This document shows positions 1-9,711 of a stretch of 64,000 bases of DNA, piece after piece. The translations under genes were made by a program, and so were the position numbers. This DNA comes from an uncultured Tenacibaculum sp. (GTDB lineage Bacteria; Bacteroidota; Bacteroidia; Flavobacteriales; Flavobacteriaceae). The DNA lies in the NCBI GenBank assembly GCA_947496185.1, contig CANMCD010000012.1, positions 1 through 64,000 on the forward strand, in the 5' to 3' direction. Below the pieces are notes generated by a model. That model did no database searches. It saw nothing but the letters and a program-made list of their open reading frames with translations, and had not been told where the DNA came from. Every line of letters begins with the position of its first letter. The first letter of the stretch is position 1.

Positions 1-73
1 TTTTTGACTCAAACTTCTATTAAACCTGTTTAAAACACAAGGTTTTACGACATATTAGCTAATAATTCTGAGA

Positions 74-1693
74 TTGTATTCTGGATATCGATTATTAAAT
101 GGAAAAGATGCCAAAGGAACTAAGTTAGGATTAGATGTTGGAATATTCGATATGAGTCATAGGATAGGGGGGAGGTTAGAGTCTGTGAAGTTACCAGGGA
201 TGAATGTAGTAGGAGAATTAGGCGGGATGCGTTATATGACAGAACAAAAGATTGTTACCGCTTTAATTGAAGACGTTTTTTCGACACAATACGGATTGAC
301 CCCTATTGATTTTCCTATGGGAGATGCAAATCATCATTTGTACTACCTAAGAAAGCAACGTTTTTTTGCAGATCGTTTTTCTAAAGCCAAAATAACAGGG
401 GAAAAGTTTGAAACTAGGTATTATGTTGAAGATAGATTTAAGGGGGAAAGTTCGGATGAAATATTTACAGCAATTATACGAGAAGTATTAGAAGCAGATG
501 GCTATAGTTTAGAGGAAATACAAAAGAGTTCAAATCCAAGAGAAAGATGGAATGAAGTAAAAAAGAATTTGAAATACAGATCTGATGGGCCGTATAAAGA
601 TATGTTTGTATACCAAATAGGTTTCTGGAACTTATTAAAAGATCGCTCCTCACAAGAGTGTTACACTTTTTTAGCACAAGCAGGAGGGTATTATTCTAAT
701 ACAATTAATTGGAATGCTGCTGAAGCATTTCCGTATATGGTTGGAGATTTTGCAAGTACAGAAGTAACATATAAAACAATTGAAGGAGGGTATGATCAGA
801 TATTAACTTGTTTGGGTGATGATTTCATACAACAAGGAGGAAATATTTATACAAGAAATAGGTTAGAAACTTTTTGTAAGAATCCAGACTCGACTAGTGA
901 GTATAAGTACATATTAACTTTCTATAATTTGGAGACCGAACAAATTTGGGATGTAGAAGCCAAGGATATTATTTTGGGAATGCCTAAACGTTCTTTAGAA
1001 CTCATAGATCAAGATAATTTCTTTTTTAATAGAGATACAAAAGAGAAATTACAAGAAAATATAGCCACTGTAATACCTGAGCCTTCTTTTAAGATATTGT
1101 TAGGTTTTGAACAACCTTGGTGGAGAAAAACACTAGGAGCAATGGCAGGAGAATCTATTACAGATTTGCCAATGCGTCAATGCTATTATTTTGGTGTAGA
1201 TCCTAAAAATTCACATTCTTTGTTTTTAGCTAGTTATAACGATATGAGAACGGTGACCTTTTGGAAAGCGCTCGAAAAAGGGGAAAAATACCAAACTAAG
1301 GAAACAAGATTGGTAAAAGCTCAAAACAGCCTTTATCCAGATTATGATCATGGTACAAAGGTAATGGTAGAAGAAGTGATGAAACAAGTAAGAGAACTTC
1401 ACGGAGAAGCCATAGAAGTACCTGCCCCGTATACTTCAGCCTACAAAGATTGGTCTAAAGATCCTTATGGAGGTGGTTATCATGCTTGGAAAAGCGATTG
1501 TAAAGTTTGGGAAGTAATGCCGTATATCAGACAACCCTACGAAGATGAACGAATTTTTATTGCAGGAGAAGCTTATTCAGACCAACAAGGGTGGGTAGAA
1601 GGTGCTTTTTGTGTTACAGAGCATATTATGAGAGAAAAATACGGACTGGAGTGTCCAGACTGGTTAGATCAGGATTATTACTTAGGGTGGTAG
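74..1693 (+). CDS. Flavin amine-oxidase-family protein lacking its N-terminal FAD loop
   Basis: Resembles the FAD-dependent amine oxidase family (L-amino-acid oxidase / monoamine oxidase type). Visible family marks are an IGGRLES block near residues 31-37, ELGGMRY near 48-54, and a C-terminal FAD-contact block FIAGEAYSDQQGWVEGA near 495-511. The frame opens at a TTG, only 15 bp after an in-frame TAG at 56-58. Its first residues (LYSGYRLL) match the segment that normally follows the GxGxxG dinucleotide-binding loop. No upstream frame in positions 1-73 encodes that loop. The body is long and intact, so this is either a recently 5'-truncated gene or a window or assembly junction. The family call is fairly safe; activity is doubtful. 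It is followed by a shared terminator and convergent meaB. Confidence 0.6.
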   Translation: MYSGYRLLNGKDAKGTKLGLDVGIFDMSHRIGGRLESVKLPGMNVVGELGGMRYMTEQKIVTALIEDVFSTQYGLTPIDFPMGDANHHLYYLRKQRFFADRFSKAKITGEKFETRYYVEDRFKGESSDEIFTAIIREVLEADGYSLEEIQKSSNPRERWNEVKKNLKYRSDGPYKDMFVYQIGFWNLLKDRSSQECYTFLAQAGGYYSNTINWNAAEAFPYMVGDFASTEVTYKTIEGGYDQILTCLGDDFIQQGGNIYTRNRLETFCKNPDSTSEYKYILTFYNLETEQIWDVEAKDIILGMPKRSLELIDQDNFFFNRDTKEKLQENIATVIPEPSFKILLGFEQPWWRKTLGAMAGESITDLPMRQCYYFGVDPKNSHSLFLASYNDMRTVTFWKALEKGEKYQTKETRLVKAQNSLYPDYDHGTKVMVEEVMKQVRELHGEAIEVPAPYTSAYKDWSKDPYGGGYHAWKSDCKVWEVMPYIRQPYEDERIFIAGEAYSDQQGWVEGAFCVTEHIMREKYGLECPDWLDQDYYLGW

Positions 1694-1725
1694 TATCTTA
1701 AAAAAGACACTATCCTAAAAAATGT

Positions 1726-1759
1726 GTAAGGTCTAAACGCTATTTGGTTTAGGCCTTAC
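1726..1759. terminator. Bidirectional hairpin terminator
   Basis: A 13-bp inverted repeat (GTAAGGTCTAAAC / GTTTAGGCCTTAC, one G-T pair) with an 8-nt loop lies between the convergent amine-oxidase-like gene and meaB. Confidence 0.7.
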
Positions 1760-1760
1760 A

Positions 1761-2831
1761 TTACTTATCAAGTAACCTTCTTGCTGCGTTAAATGGGGTA
1801 GTACTACCTTTTTCAAGATTTGTAATTTCTTCTTCTAAAAGTTTTTGAATGCCCGATTGATTATAAAATCTATTTTTTATTTCTTGATTAATAGTTTCTA
1901 ATAACCAAAATTTGTTTTGCTTGTTTCTTTTATCCGTAAAATGGGAATCTTGCTTCGTTTTTTGAATATAATTGGTGATCATTTCAAAAATAGAAGAGAT
2001 ACCATCCTTATTAAGAGCACTAGCAGTAAGTACTTTGGGTGTCCAACCGTTATCTTTAGGAGGATATAAATGTAAGGCACGTTGAAAAGCAAGTTTAGCC
2101 ATCTGTGCTTTTTTTGAATTGTCTCCATCTGCTTTATTGATAACAATAGCATCTGCCATTTCTATGATACCACGTTTAATACCTTGAAGTTCATCTCCTG
2201 CTCCTGCGAGTTTTAGTAATAAGAAAAAATCTACCATAGAGTGTACCGCAGTTTCGGATTGGCCTACACCTACGGTTTCAATAATAATGGTATCAAAACC
2301 TGCTGCTTCACAAAGAATAATGCTTTCACGTGTTTTTTGTGCTACTCCTCCTAAGGAAGTTCCGGAAGGAGAAGGGCGAATAAAAGCGTTTTTATCAACA
2401 ACGAGTTGCTCCATTCGGGTTTTGTCACCTAGTATACTGCCTTTGTTGACTGAACTACTTGGGTCTACAGCAAGAACTGCTACTTTTTTTCCCAAAGAAG
2501 TAAGGTGTTTTCCAAAAGCTTCAATAAAAGTACTTTTACCGACACCTGGTACTCCTGTAATTCCAATTCGAATAGAATTATTGGCATATGGCATACATCC
2601 TTCTAATATTTGATTGGCTTTTTGCTGGTGTTGAGGATTTGTGCTTTCTATTAAGGTGATAGCCCTACTTAAATGTGTAATATTTCCTGCAGTTATTTTT
2701 TCTATAAATTCATTGACACTAGGTTGTTTCTTTCTGTTAAGCCGTATCTTTTCCGCTGATTTTTTATAGGTGGTTTCAGGTTTAGAAACCCCATCTTTTT
2801 CAGATAATGCAGACTTATTTTTCTTTGCCAT
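1761..2831 (-). CDS. meaB: Methylmalonyl-CoA mutase-associated GTPase MeaB
   Basis: G3E-family P-loop GTPase that loads and protects adenosylcobalamin-dependent methylmalonyl-CoA mutase (MeaB/ArgK/MMAA). Walker A GVPGVGKST lies at residues 93-101, the VDPSS block near 122-126, ETVGVGQSE near 185-193 and the base-recognition NKAD near 232-235. Length of 356 residues is usual, with a lysine-rich N-terminal extension of about 35 residues. The mutase subunits are not in this window. It is transcribed alone, convergent to the amine-oxidase-like gene and divergent from the sigma-factor operon. Confidence 0.93.
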   Translation of the reverse strand: MAKKNKSALSEKDGVSKPETTYKKSAEKIRLNRKKQPSVNEFIEKITAGNITHLSRAITLIESTNPQHQQKANQILEGCMPYANNSIRIGITGVPGVGKSTFIEAFGKHLTSLGKKVAVLAVDPSSSVNKGSILGDKTRMEQLVVDKNAFIRPSPSGTSLGGVAQKTRESIILCEAAGFDTIIIETVGVGQSETAVHSMVDFFLLLKLAGAGDELQGIKRGIIEMADAIVINKADGDNSKKAQMAKLAFQRALHLYPPKDNGWTPKVLTASALNKDGISSIFEMITNYIQKTKQDSHFTDKRNKQNKFWLLETINQEIKNRFYNQSGIQKLLEEEITNLEKGSTTPFNAARRLLDK

Positions 2832-2932
2832 TTAGGTTGAAATGATATAATAATGTAAATTTAGAGATAAAAATTTACAACAAAATGCAACACGTCTAAA
2901 AAAGTGTCGTCTTTTAAGATAAGAAGTCAATA

Positions 2933-3493
2933 ATGAAAGCGACCAAACAGTTACATCAATCAATTATTAAGGCCTGTAAGAAGAATGATGCAAGGGCTCA
3001 AATGAAGCTATATGATTTGTATTGTCATGGGATGTATACAGTTACGAAACGATATATAAAAGACCCATGTGACGCACAAGATGTAATGCAAGATGCTTTT
3101 ATAAAAGCGTTTAAAAAGATTACATTTTATAAAGAAGAAGTAGCATTTGGTGCATGGTTAAAGAAAATTGTCATCAATCAAAGTATCGATTGGTTGCGAA
3201 AGAAAAGATTAGACATGGTTTCAATGGAGGAAGAATTGGTTAAAGAAATAGAAGGGACGATGGAGGAAACGGAAGATTGGGAGGTGACCCCTTCTATAAC
3301 TTATGAAGAAATAGTAAGTTCTATAGATAAATTAAAAGAAAAATACCGAGTAGTATTAACATTGTATTTATTGGAAGGATATGATCATAAAGAAATAGCT
3401 CAAATTTTAGGAATTACAGAAGTAGCTTCTAGAACCCATTTGAGAAGAGGGAAACAACAAGTAAAGCAGTATTTAAACCCGACAATATTATGA
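2933..3493 (+). CDS. ECF-type RNA polymerase sigma factor
   Basis: Sigma-70-family extracytoplasmic-function sigma factor of 186 residues. Region 2 spans about residues 20-95, with the QDVMQDAFIKAF core-binding helix and a WLKKIVINQSIDWLRKKR stretch. Region 4 spans about 128-180, with the helix-turn-helix around YDHKEIAQILGITEVASRTHLRRGKQ. Its stop codon overlaps the start of the next gene (ATGA), which is translational coupling. The next gene encodes a small protein with one membrane helix, the usual place for an anti-sigma factor. The promoter specificity cannot be read from sequence. Confidence 0.93.
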   Translation: MKATKQLHQSIIKACKKNDARAQMKLYDLYCHGMYTVTKRYIKDPCDAQDVMQDAFIKAFKKITFYKEEVAFGAWLKKIVINQSIDWLRKKRLDMVSMEEELVKEIEGTMEETEDWEVTPSITYEEIVSSIDKLKEKYRVVLTLYLLEGYDHKEIAQILGITEVASRTHLRRGKQQVKQYLNPTIL

Positions 3494-4053
3494 GTAGCGA
3501 TATTAGAGAAATACTAAAAAATCAAAAAGATTCACCACCAGCTTTACCTCAAAATCACCGTATTCGGTTTGAAGAGAAGCTGATGAAAGAGTTACATGCC
3601 GAGCAGCCTAAAAGAAAAATAAACTATCAAAAACTGTATATAGCAGCGTCGATAATTTTAATGGTTGGAATGGGAGCCTTCTTTTATAACGGGTCGAGGT
3701 TACAGGGAGGGGAAGAAATTTTGTTAGATACTAAAGAAATACGTTTAGGAACTATTTCACCAGAGTTAGAAACCATAGAATCTTATTATATAAATACGAT
3801 TAATTATGAACTAAGCCAACTCGAAGTTACTGAGTCAAACAAAGAACTTTTTGAAGGCTATTTAAAACAGTTAGAATCGTTAACAAAAGAATATAAAACG
3901 TTGACCCTAGAGCTCAATAATAAAGGGGTTAATGATAATACTATCAATGCATTGATTGGAAATTTGAAATTGCGTTTACAATTACTGAAACGCATGCAAC
4001 AACAATTACAAAAATTTAAAAATCCAAATCAAAATGAGGTACAGACAATTTAG
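3490..4053 (+). CDS. Probable anti-sigma factor or single-helix membrane protein
   Basis: A 187-residue protein with a charged N-terminal cytosolic segment of about 50 residues, one hydrophobic helix around residues 52-70 (LYIAASIILMVGMGAFF), and a C-terminal region rich in Leu, Glu, Lys and Gln that is likely helical and periplasmic. No sequence family is certain. Its position directly after an ECF sigma gene, with an ATGA overlap, and its one-pass topology suggest it tethers or inhibits that sigma factor. No zinc-finger (HxxxCxxC) anti-sigma motif is visible. It overlaps the next gene by 20 bp, so three genes form one transcript. Confidence 0.6.
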   Translation: MSSDIREILKNQKDSPPALPQNHRIRFEEKLMKELHAEQPKRKINYQKLYIAASIILMVGMGAFFYNGSRLQGGEEILLDTKEIRLGTISPELETIESYYINTINYELSQLEVTESNKELFEGYLKQLESLTKEYKTLTLELNNKGVNDNTINALIGNLKLRLQLLKRMQQQLQKFKNPNQNEVQTI

Positions 4054-5602
4054 TGTACAGTTTATACTCCTGCTTTTAATTGGGCAAACGCTTTTTGCAC
4101 AAGAACATAAAAAAGAATATGCAGAAAAGTTTTATACCAATAAAGATGTGTCCATCGATATTGATGCAAGCAACACGGAAATAGAAGTAATTTCTTGGGA
4201 TAAGAATGAGGTGTCCATTAAAAACCTTATAAAGGTTGAAGGTGTTGATAAAAAAGAAGCTGAAAAGTATTTTGAAAATTCAAAATTGAAAGCCACAGGA
4301 AATAAATCGAATATTCGAATTGAAGCTGTGAATAATGGTTCGTTAGGTAATGACCGCAGCAAAGTTTTTGTTTATAATTCCAGTAGTAATGATCCGAATG
4401 TGATTTTTCTTGAAGGAGATGTTGCTTTTGAAATTCCAGAGATTCCAGAAATCCCAGAAATTCATATTCCAGAAATTAACATTGATGATATTGTAACTGG
4501 TTTAGAAGATATAACATTTGATTTTGAAAAATATACTGCTGATGGAGACACTTATTTTTTCAAATGGAAAGACGGAGTTAATGACATTACTATCAAATCG
4601 AAGAAAGAATGGGAAGCATTTAAAAAAACTCCGAAGTACAAAAAGCTTAAAAAGGAAGAAAAAAAGCGTATAGAAGAATTAAAACGTGTCAGAGAGAAGT
4701 TAAGAGCGGAAAGAGAGAAGCGAAGTGTGGAGAAGAAAAAGCAAATAGTGGAAAGAAAGAAACAAATAGCTTTGAAAAGAGAAAAGCGTATGAAAGCGAT
4801 TAAAGAGCGAAAAGAATTAAGGGAGAAAAAAATAGCAAAGGAAAGGGAAGAACGTAGGGAAGAAATTCAAAGAATGCGCGATGAGTTAAGAAATGTAAGG
4901 GAGTCTTTAAGAGAAACGCATAGAATACATATAGGCAATCATGGGAGGGTTTATCACTTTTCAACGAACGGAAAAACACCAGAAGCCACCAATGGTAAAA
5001 AGGTTAAAATAACCAATAAAATAATTATAAAAGTACCTAAAGAAGCCCAATTAAACCTTAATACACGTCATTGTAAGGTGAAATTACCAAAAACCAAAGT
5101 TAATGGGAAAGTAAGCTATGGAGCTTTTAAGGCAGAAAATTTAGAGGGAGGTAAATTAGAAGTTTCGTTCTCACCCGTCACTATCCAATCATTAAACAAT
5201 GGAGTTCTTTTTTTAAACAATGTAGCCGATGCAAAAATTGCATCGGTTACCAATACTTTATTAGACACGAAATCCTCGGAGGTTTTAATCAGTAATTTAA
5301 AAGGAAATGTGGAGTTAATTAATAGTTATGGGGGGGTGCAAATTAAAGAAATAGAAAAAAATGCTTCAAAAATAAAGGTATATCTAAATTATGCTACAGC
5401 GACTGTTAATACGGCAGCTATTGACGATGATATGGTGTTTTCTTGGGAAGATAGTTCGGGTAGTATTCGTGACGGATCTGACTTTGAAATGTCAATAGAA
5501 GGAGAGGGGAAGAAAAAAATTAAGGGGAGCTTTATTTTAAAAACGAAAGATAAAAAAGTTCAGATTAAAGGAAAATATACTCAGTTAACACTACATAAAT
5601 AA
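4034..5602 (+). CDS. Secreted DUF4097-like beta-repeat protein with charged helical insert
   Basis: Signal peptide at residues 1-22 (FILLLLIGQTLFAQ). Residues 28-90 and about 325-520 carry the alternating beta-strand pattern seen in DUF4097-type putative adhesins (IDASNTEIEVISWDKNEV near the start; repeated short strands at the end). Between them lies a proline repeat (EIPEIPEIPEIHIPEI, about residues 134-149), then about 110 residues dominated by Lys, Glu and Arg (about 190-300) predicted to form a long single helix or coiled coil. As the third gene of the sigma operon it is a likely envelope sensor or target of that regulon. Family assignment is moderate; the charged insert is the unusual part. 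Confidence 0.6.
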   Translation: MRYRQFSVQFILLLLIGQTLFAQEHKKEYAEKFYTNKDVSIDIDASNTEIEVISWDKNEVSIKNLIKVEGVDKKEAEKYFENSKLKATGNKSNIRIEAVNNGSLGNDRSKVFVYNSSSNDPNVIFLEGDVAFEIPEIPEIPEIHIPEINIDDIVTGLEDITFDFEKYTADGDTYFFKWKDGVNDITIKSKKEWEAFKKTPKYKKLKKEEKKRIEELKRVREKLRAEREKRSVEKKKQIVERKKQIALKREKRMKAIKERKELREKKIAKEREERREEIQRMRDELRNVRESLRETHRIHIGNHGRVYHFSTNGKTPEATNGKKVKITNKIIIKVPKEAQLNLNTRHCKVKLPKTKVNGKVSYGAFKAENLEGGKLEVSFSPVTIQSLNNGVLFLNNVADAKIASVTNTLLDTKSSEVLISNLKGNVELINSYGGVQIKEIEKNASKIKVYLNYATATVNTAAIDDDMVFSWEDSSGSIRDGSDFEMSIEGEGKKKIKGSFILKTKDKKVQIKGKYTQLTLHK

Positions 5603-5704
5603 ATCATATTTTAAGATTTTTTTATAATAAACTTCACTATAATTCTATTTCGTTATTCTTTGGAAAGTGCCTATATTTAGCCCTTGTAAATAGTCACTTT
5701 TTTT

Positions 5705-7186
5705 ATGGAACTATATAAAGAAAACCAATTAAAAATATATAACTCATTATCAAAAAGCAAAGAGCTGTTCGAGCCAGTAGTAGCAGGAAGAGTAGGAATG
5801 TATGTTTGTGGGCCAACAGTTTATAGTAATGTACATTTAGGAAATATAAGAACCTTTATGTCTTTTGATATGGTTTTCCGCTATTTATTACATTTAGGAT
5901 ACAAGGTAAGGTATGTTCGTAACATAACGGATGCAGGTCATTTAGAAAATGATGCGGATGAAGGAGAGGATAGAATTGCTAAAAAAGCTCGACTAGAAGA
6001 GATTGAACCAATGGAAGTGGTACAGCGTTATACCGTAGATTTTCATACAGTAGCAGCCAAATATAACTTTTTACCACCTAGTATCGAACCAACAGCAACC
6101 GGACATATTGTTGAGCAAATTGAAATGGTAAAAAAAATCATGGATAAAGGGTTTGCTTATGAAGTAAATGGTTCTGTGTACTTTGATGTGTTAAAATACA
6201 ATGAAGAAAATAATTATGGTATCTTATCAGGAAGAACTATTGAAGATGCCATTCATAATACTAGGGTTTTAGACGGACAATCCGATAAAAAGAACCCACA
6301 AGATTTTGCTTTGTGGAAAAAAGCAGACGATCGTCATATCATGCGGTGGCCATCTCCTTGGAGTGATGGTTTTCCTGGATGGCATCTAGAGTGTTCTGTG
6401 ATGAGTTCAAAATATTTAGGAGATACCTTTGATATACATGGGGGAGGAATGGATTTGAAGTTTCCACATCACGAATGTGAAATTGCACAATCTCACACGT
6501 GTCATGATACAGCTCCTGTAAACTATTGGATGCATGCTAATATGTTGTTGCTTAACGGGCAAAAAATGGCAAAATCAACAGGTAACTATATTTTACCTGA
6601 AGAAATATTGACAGGAGAAAACGCTATTTTACCAAAAGCATTTAATGCAGGAGTAGTTCGTTTTTTTATCATGCAAGCACATTATCGTAGTATTTTAGAT
6701 TTTTCAAATGAGGCATTATTAGCTTCTGAAAAGGGATATAATAAACTGATGGAAGCGTTCAAACATCTTAGTACAGTCATAGCAAGTGATAAAACTAGTG
6801 GTTTTGATGTACAAGCATGGAGGCAGAAGTGTTATGACGCAATGAATGATGATTTTAATACACCCATTTTGATTGCTCATTTATTTGAAGCAGTAAAATT
6901 TATCAATGGGTTGAGAGATCAGAAGGTTAGTATTTCTGCGGAAGACTTAAAAACGTTAAAACTGACGCTCGATGGGTTTATTTTTGATATTTTAGGTTTG
7001 TCAAATGAAGATACGCAGCAAGATTCTAATAAAATTGAAGGTGTGGTTGAGTTATTAATAAAGTTACGTAAAGAGGCACGCGATAATAAAGATTGGGCAT
7101 TGTCAGATAAAATTCGAGATGAATTGTTGGCTTTAGGAATTCAGTTAAAAGATGGAAGAGAAGGAACGACATTTACAATTAATTGA
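5705..7186 (+). CDS. cysS: Cysteine--tRNA ligase
   Basis: Class Ia aminoacyl-tRNA synthetase charging tRNA-Cys. N-terminal CGPTVY with zinc-ligand Cys35, HIGH-equivalent HLGN at residues 44-47, the WHLECSVM block supplying further substrate and zinc ligands, and KMAKS (a KMSKS variant) at 287-291. Length 493 is typical. It heads a tight group: yidD starts at a TTG overlapping the cysS stop, and lgt overlaps yidD by one base. Confidence 0.97.
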   Translation: MELYKENQLKIYNSLSKSKELFEPVVAGRVGMYVCGPTVYSNVHLGNIRTFMSFDMVFRYLLHLGYKVRYVRNITDAGHLENDADEGEDRIAKKARLEEIEPMEVVQRYTVDFHTVAAKYNFLPPSIEPTATGHIVEQIEMVKKIMDKGFAYEVNGSVYFDVLKYNEENNYGILSGRTIEDAIHNTRVLDGQSDKKNPQDFALWKKADDRHIMRWPSPWSDGFPGWHLECSVMSSKYLGDTFDIHGGGMDLKFPHHECEIAQSHTCHDTAPVNYWMHANMLLLNGQKMAKSTGNYILPEEILTGENAILPKAFNAGVVRFFIMQAHYRSILDFSNEALLASEKGYNKLMEAFKHLSTVIASDKTSGFDVQAWRQKCYDAMNDDFNTPILIAHLFEAVKFINGLRDQKVSISAEDLKTLKLTLDGFIFDILGLSNEDTQQDSNKIEGVVELLIKLRKEARDNKDWALSDKIRDELLALGIQLKDGREGTTFTIN

Positions 7187-7431
7187 AAAAAATACTAACA
7201 TACCCGTTTATACTAATGGTTCGTTTTTATCAGACTGCCATATCACCATTTACCCCTGCTACTTGTAGGTATTCACCTACTTGTTCTCAGTATACCATTG
7301 AGGCACTTAAAAAACACGGGTTATTCTATGGTGGATGGTTATCGTTTAAGAGGATTTTTAGTTGTCATCCATGGGGAGGAAGTGGTTATGATCCAGTTCC
7401 TGAAGTAACACATAAAAAGAACAAAAAATAA
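7183..7431 (+). CDS. yidD: Membrane protein insertion efficiency factor YidD
   Basis: Small (82-residue) amphipathic protein of the YidD family that assists YidC-dependent insertion of inner-membrane proteins. Family hallmarks are YQTAISPF, the cysteine-containing [19 protein letters not shown] and the terminal [13 protein letters not shown]. The start is a TTG whose last two bases are the first two of the TGA ending cysS; there is no alternative upstream start in frame that fits the family. The link to lgt, a membrane enzyme, fits a membrane-biogenesis role. Confidence 0.95.
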   Translation: MKKILTYPFILMVRFYQTAISPFTPATCRYSPTCSQYTIEALKKHGLFYGGWLSFKRIFSCHPWGGSGYDPVPEVTHKKNKK

Positions 7432-8294
7432 TGAGTTTTTTATCAATTGTATGGGATTTAGATCCAGAGATATTTAAGATCGGTAGTTTTGGTGTAAGAT
7501 GGTATAGCTTAATGTTTGTTATTGCCTTTGTACTAGGATTACATTTCATGAAAAAAATTTATATAGAAGATCGTATTCCTGTAGAAAAGTTAGATCCGTT
7601 ATTTATGTATGTGTTTGTATCTATGTTGGTCGGTATGCGATTAGGAGATGTATTTTTTTATAGTTGGGACTATTATCAAAATCATTTGTTAGAAATTTTC
7701 TTGCCGATCAAGGAAAAAGAGGGGGCAACGGCATTTTTTGGACTGTTAAAAGGATGGAAGTTTTCAGGATTTACTGGGTTTGCAAGTCATGGAGCAGCTA
7801 TAGCGATTCCGATTTCGTTGTATTTTTATGCTAAAAAACATTTGCAAAAATCTTGGTTATTTATCTTAGATCGTTTAGGAATTATGGTAGCACTAGCAGG
7901 ATTTTTTATCCGTTTTGGTAATTTTTTTAATTCTGAAATCTATGGTAAAGAAACGGGGTCAATTTTTGGGGTGATTTTTAAAAGAGCGGGAGAAACGGCA
8001 CCACGTTATCCGACTCAGTTATTTGAAGCTTTCAGTTACCTGGCATTGTTTTTTGGGCTTTGGTACTTTTATTGGAAAACGGATAAAAAACAGAAAACAG
8101 GCTTTTTATTTGGTGTCTTTACTGTTGTTTTATGGTCTTTGCGATTTTTTATAGAGTTTTTGAAAGAACCACAAGTTGAAGGAAGAGAAGATTGGGTGTT
8201 TAACCTTCTTAATACAGGACAAGTGCTTAGTATTCCTTTGGTACTTCTGGGGAGCTGGTTAATATTCAGAAAACAGCCTTCTTCTATAAATTAA
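7431..8294 (+). CDS. lgt: Prolipoprotein diacylglyceryl transferase
   Basis: Integral inner-membrane enzyme moving diacylglyceryl from phosphatidylglycerol to the lipobox cysteine of prolipoproteins, the first step of lipoprotein maturation. Several hydrophobic helices are present. The family signature is clear as RFGNFFNSE at residues 161-169, with SHGA at 119-122. Length 287 is normal. It starts at the ATG overlapping the yidD stop by one base. Several predicted lipoproteins in this window would be its substrates. Confidence 0.96.
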   Translation: MSFLSIVWDLDPEIFKIGSFGVRWYSLMFVIAFVLGLHFMKKIYIEDRIPVEKLDPLFMYVFVSMLVGMRLGDVFFYSWDYYQNHLLEIFLPIKEKEGATAFFGLLKGWKFSGFTGFASHGAAIAIPISLYFYAKKHLQKSWLFILDRLGIMVALAGFFIRFGNFFNSEIYGKETGSIFGVIFKRAGETAPRYPTQLFEAFSYLALFFGLWYFYWKTDKKQKTGFLFGVFTVVLWSLRFFIEFLKEPQVEGREDWVFNLLNTGQVLSIPLVLLGSWLIFRKQPSSIN

Positions 8295-8405
8295 AATATA
8301 TTAGCCGTTATTATTAGTCAGTTTTGATAAATAATAAATAATACGTGTTCATCATTTATTTTGATTTTCTTTGTATGTAAACGAAGTACATAGGAAAAGA
8401 TAAGC

Positions 8406-9296
8406 CTAATTGCTTTTTAAAAGATTATTAAGTGCTTCTTGTAATGTTGGAAATATAAAAGTATGGTGTTTTTCTGTTTTTTTAGAAGAGATTCTACTGC
8501 CATTTAATACTAAGGTAGAAAGTTCTCCTAGCATTAATTTTAGAAATATTTTGGGTATCCCGATCGGTAATAAAGGTTTATTAGTAATTTTAGAAATGGC
8601 TTTAGTAAAGGAATTATTGGTGTGGTGTTCTGGAGCAACAGCATTGTATACCCCTGTTAGACCGTTTTCAAGAATGGCTTTGGTAAATAAAAGACAAAGA
8701 TCGTTTAAGTGAATCCAAGGGATGTATTGGTTTCCTATCCCCAAAGGGGTTAAAAATATAGGAGTATTCATTTTAGATAAAGCGCCTCCTTTTTTGCTTA
8801 GTACAACGCCAGTTCTAAAAATAGTTACAGGAACATTAAGCTTTTTGAATTGCTGTGCACTTTCTTCCCATTCAATACAAACTTTTGAGATAAAGTCAGA
8901 GAAGGGCTGGTCGTTTTCTGTATATATCTTATTTGTGGTAATACTTCCATAATATCCAATTCCTCCAGCTGAAATAAATCCTTTTAATTTTGTTCTTGTT
9001 TTTTTTGTATACTTATAGAGTAGATTGGCAGTGTGTACTCTACTTTTACTAATTTCATTTTTTCTTTGTTGTGACCATCTTTTATCCGCAATACCAGCAC
9101 CAGCTAAATGGACAATATGAGTGATTTTTTCGAAAGCTTTAATATCGATATAGTCATTTTCTATATTCCAATAAAACTCATTATCCTTTTCAGGGGTTCT
9201 AGTTAAAATCCGGACTTCACAATTATGTTCTTTTAATGTTTTTTGTAATTCTTTACCAATTACTCCATTGCCCCCAGTAATTAATACTTTATACAT
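8406..9296 (-). CDS. TIGR01777-family NAD-dependent epimerase/dehydratase
   Basis: Short-chain/extended dehydrogenase-like protein of the TIGR01777 (YfcH/SDR39U1) group. N-terminal Rossmann motif GGNGVIGKEL near residues 8-17, IVHLAGAGIADKRW near 62-75, and a YYGS active-site-like segment near 115-118. Length 296 matches the family. The substrate is unknown for the whole family. It is transcribed alone, with the NTF2-fold gene 52 bp upstream in the same direction. Confidence 0.87.
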   Translation of the reverse strand: MYKVLITGGNGVIGKELQKTLKEHNCEVRILTRTPEKDNEFYWNIENDYIDIKAFEKITHIVHLAGAGIADKRWSQQRKNEISKSRVHTANLLYKYTKKTRTKLKGFISAGGIGYYGSITTNKIYTENDQPFSDFISKVCIEWEESAQQFKKLNVPVTIFRTGVVLSKKGGALSKMNTPIFLTPLGIGNQYIPWIHLNDLCLLFTKAILENGLTGVYNAVAPEHHTNNSFTKAISKITNKPLLPIGIPKIFLKLMLGELSTLVLNGSRISSKKTEKHHTFIFPTLQEALNNLLKSN

Positions 9297-9348
9297 AACG
9301 ATGCACTAGTTTTAGGATATTATAAAAATAATAAAATAACTAACGAAG

Positions 9349-9711
9349 CTACCTTATAAATCTAACAATATCTATTTTATTATTATTAATTTCATATATG
9401 GCAACTGCTTTAAATTTTTGTTTGTTAGCAGTTACAAACTCTTCGTCAATAACGATATTTTTTCGAACGATTCTACTTATTAATTGACAGTGTAAATCGG
9501 GTGTGTTCTTAAATTTTGAACAATATATACTTCTCATGTTGTCAATTCCTTCATATTCTAATTGGTTGGGGTAAGTATATACCTTAACGTTCTTAGAAAA
9601 GGGGTGTAAGAATTGGTCAATATTCCTATTATTATAGGCAAGTAATTGCTCTTCAACTAATTTTTTAGAAAGGGATTCAATAGGGTTTACTACCTCTTTT
9701 TTATCGCTCAT
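9349..9711 (-). CDS. NTF2-fold (SnoaL-like) protein
   Basis: A 120-residue cytosolic protein with the order helix, NIDQFLHPFSKNVKVYTYP, strands, and a closing YEINNNKIDIVRFIR, typical of nuclear-transport-factor-2-like folds. No signal peptide or membrane helix. These small cone-shaped proteins may be enzymes or binding domains; no catalytic residues can be assigned here. Same strand as the epimerase gene 52 bp downstream, so possibly co-transcribed. Confidence 0.7.
   Translation of the reverse strand: MSDKKEVVNPIESLSKKLVEEQLLAYNNRNIDQFLHPFSKNVKVYTYPNQLEYEGIDNMRSIYCSKFKNTPDLHCQLISRIVRKNIVIDEEFVTANKQKFKAVAIYEINNNKIDIVRFIR

Noticed and set aside
2287-2613. Open frame antisense to meaB
   Set aside because: Shadow of a conserved gene; no start context or protein features.
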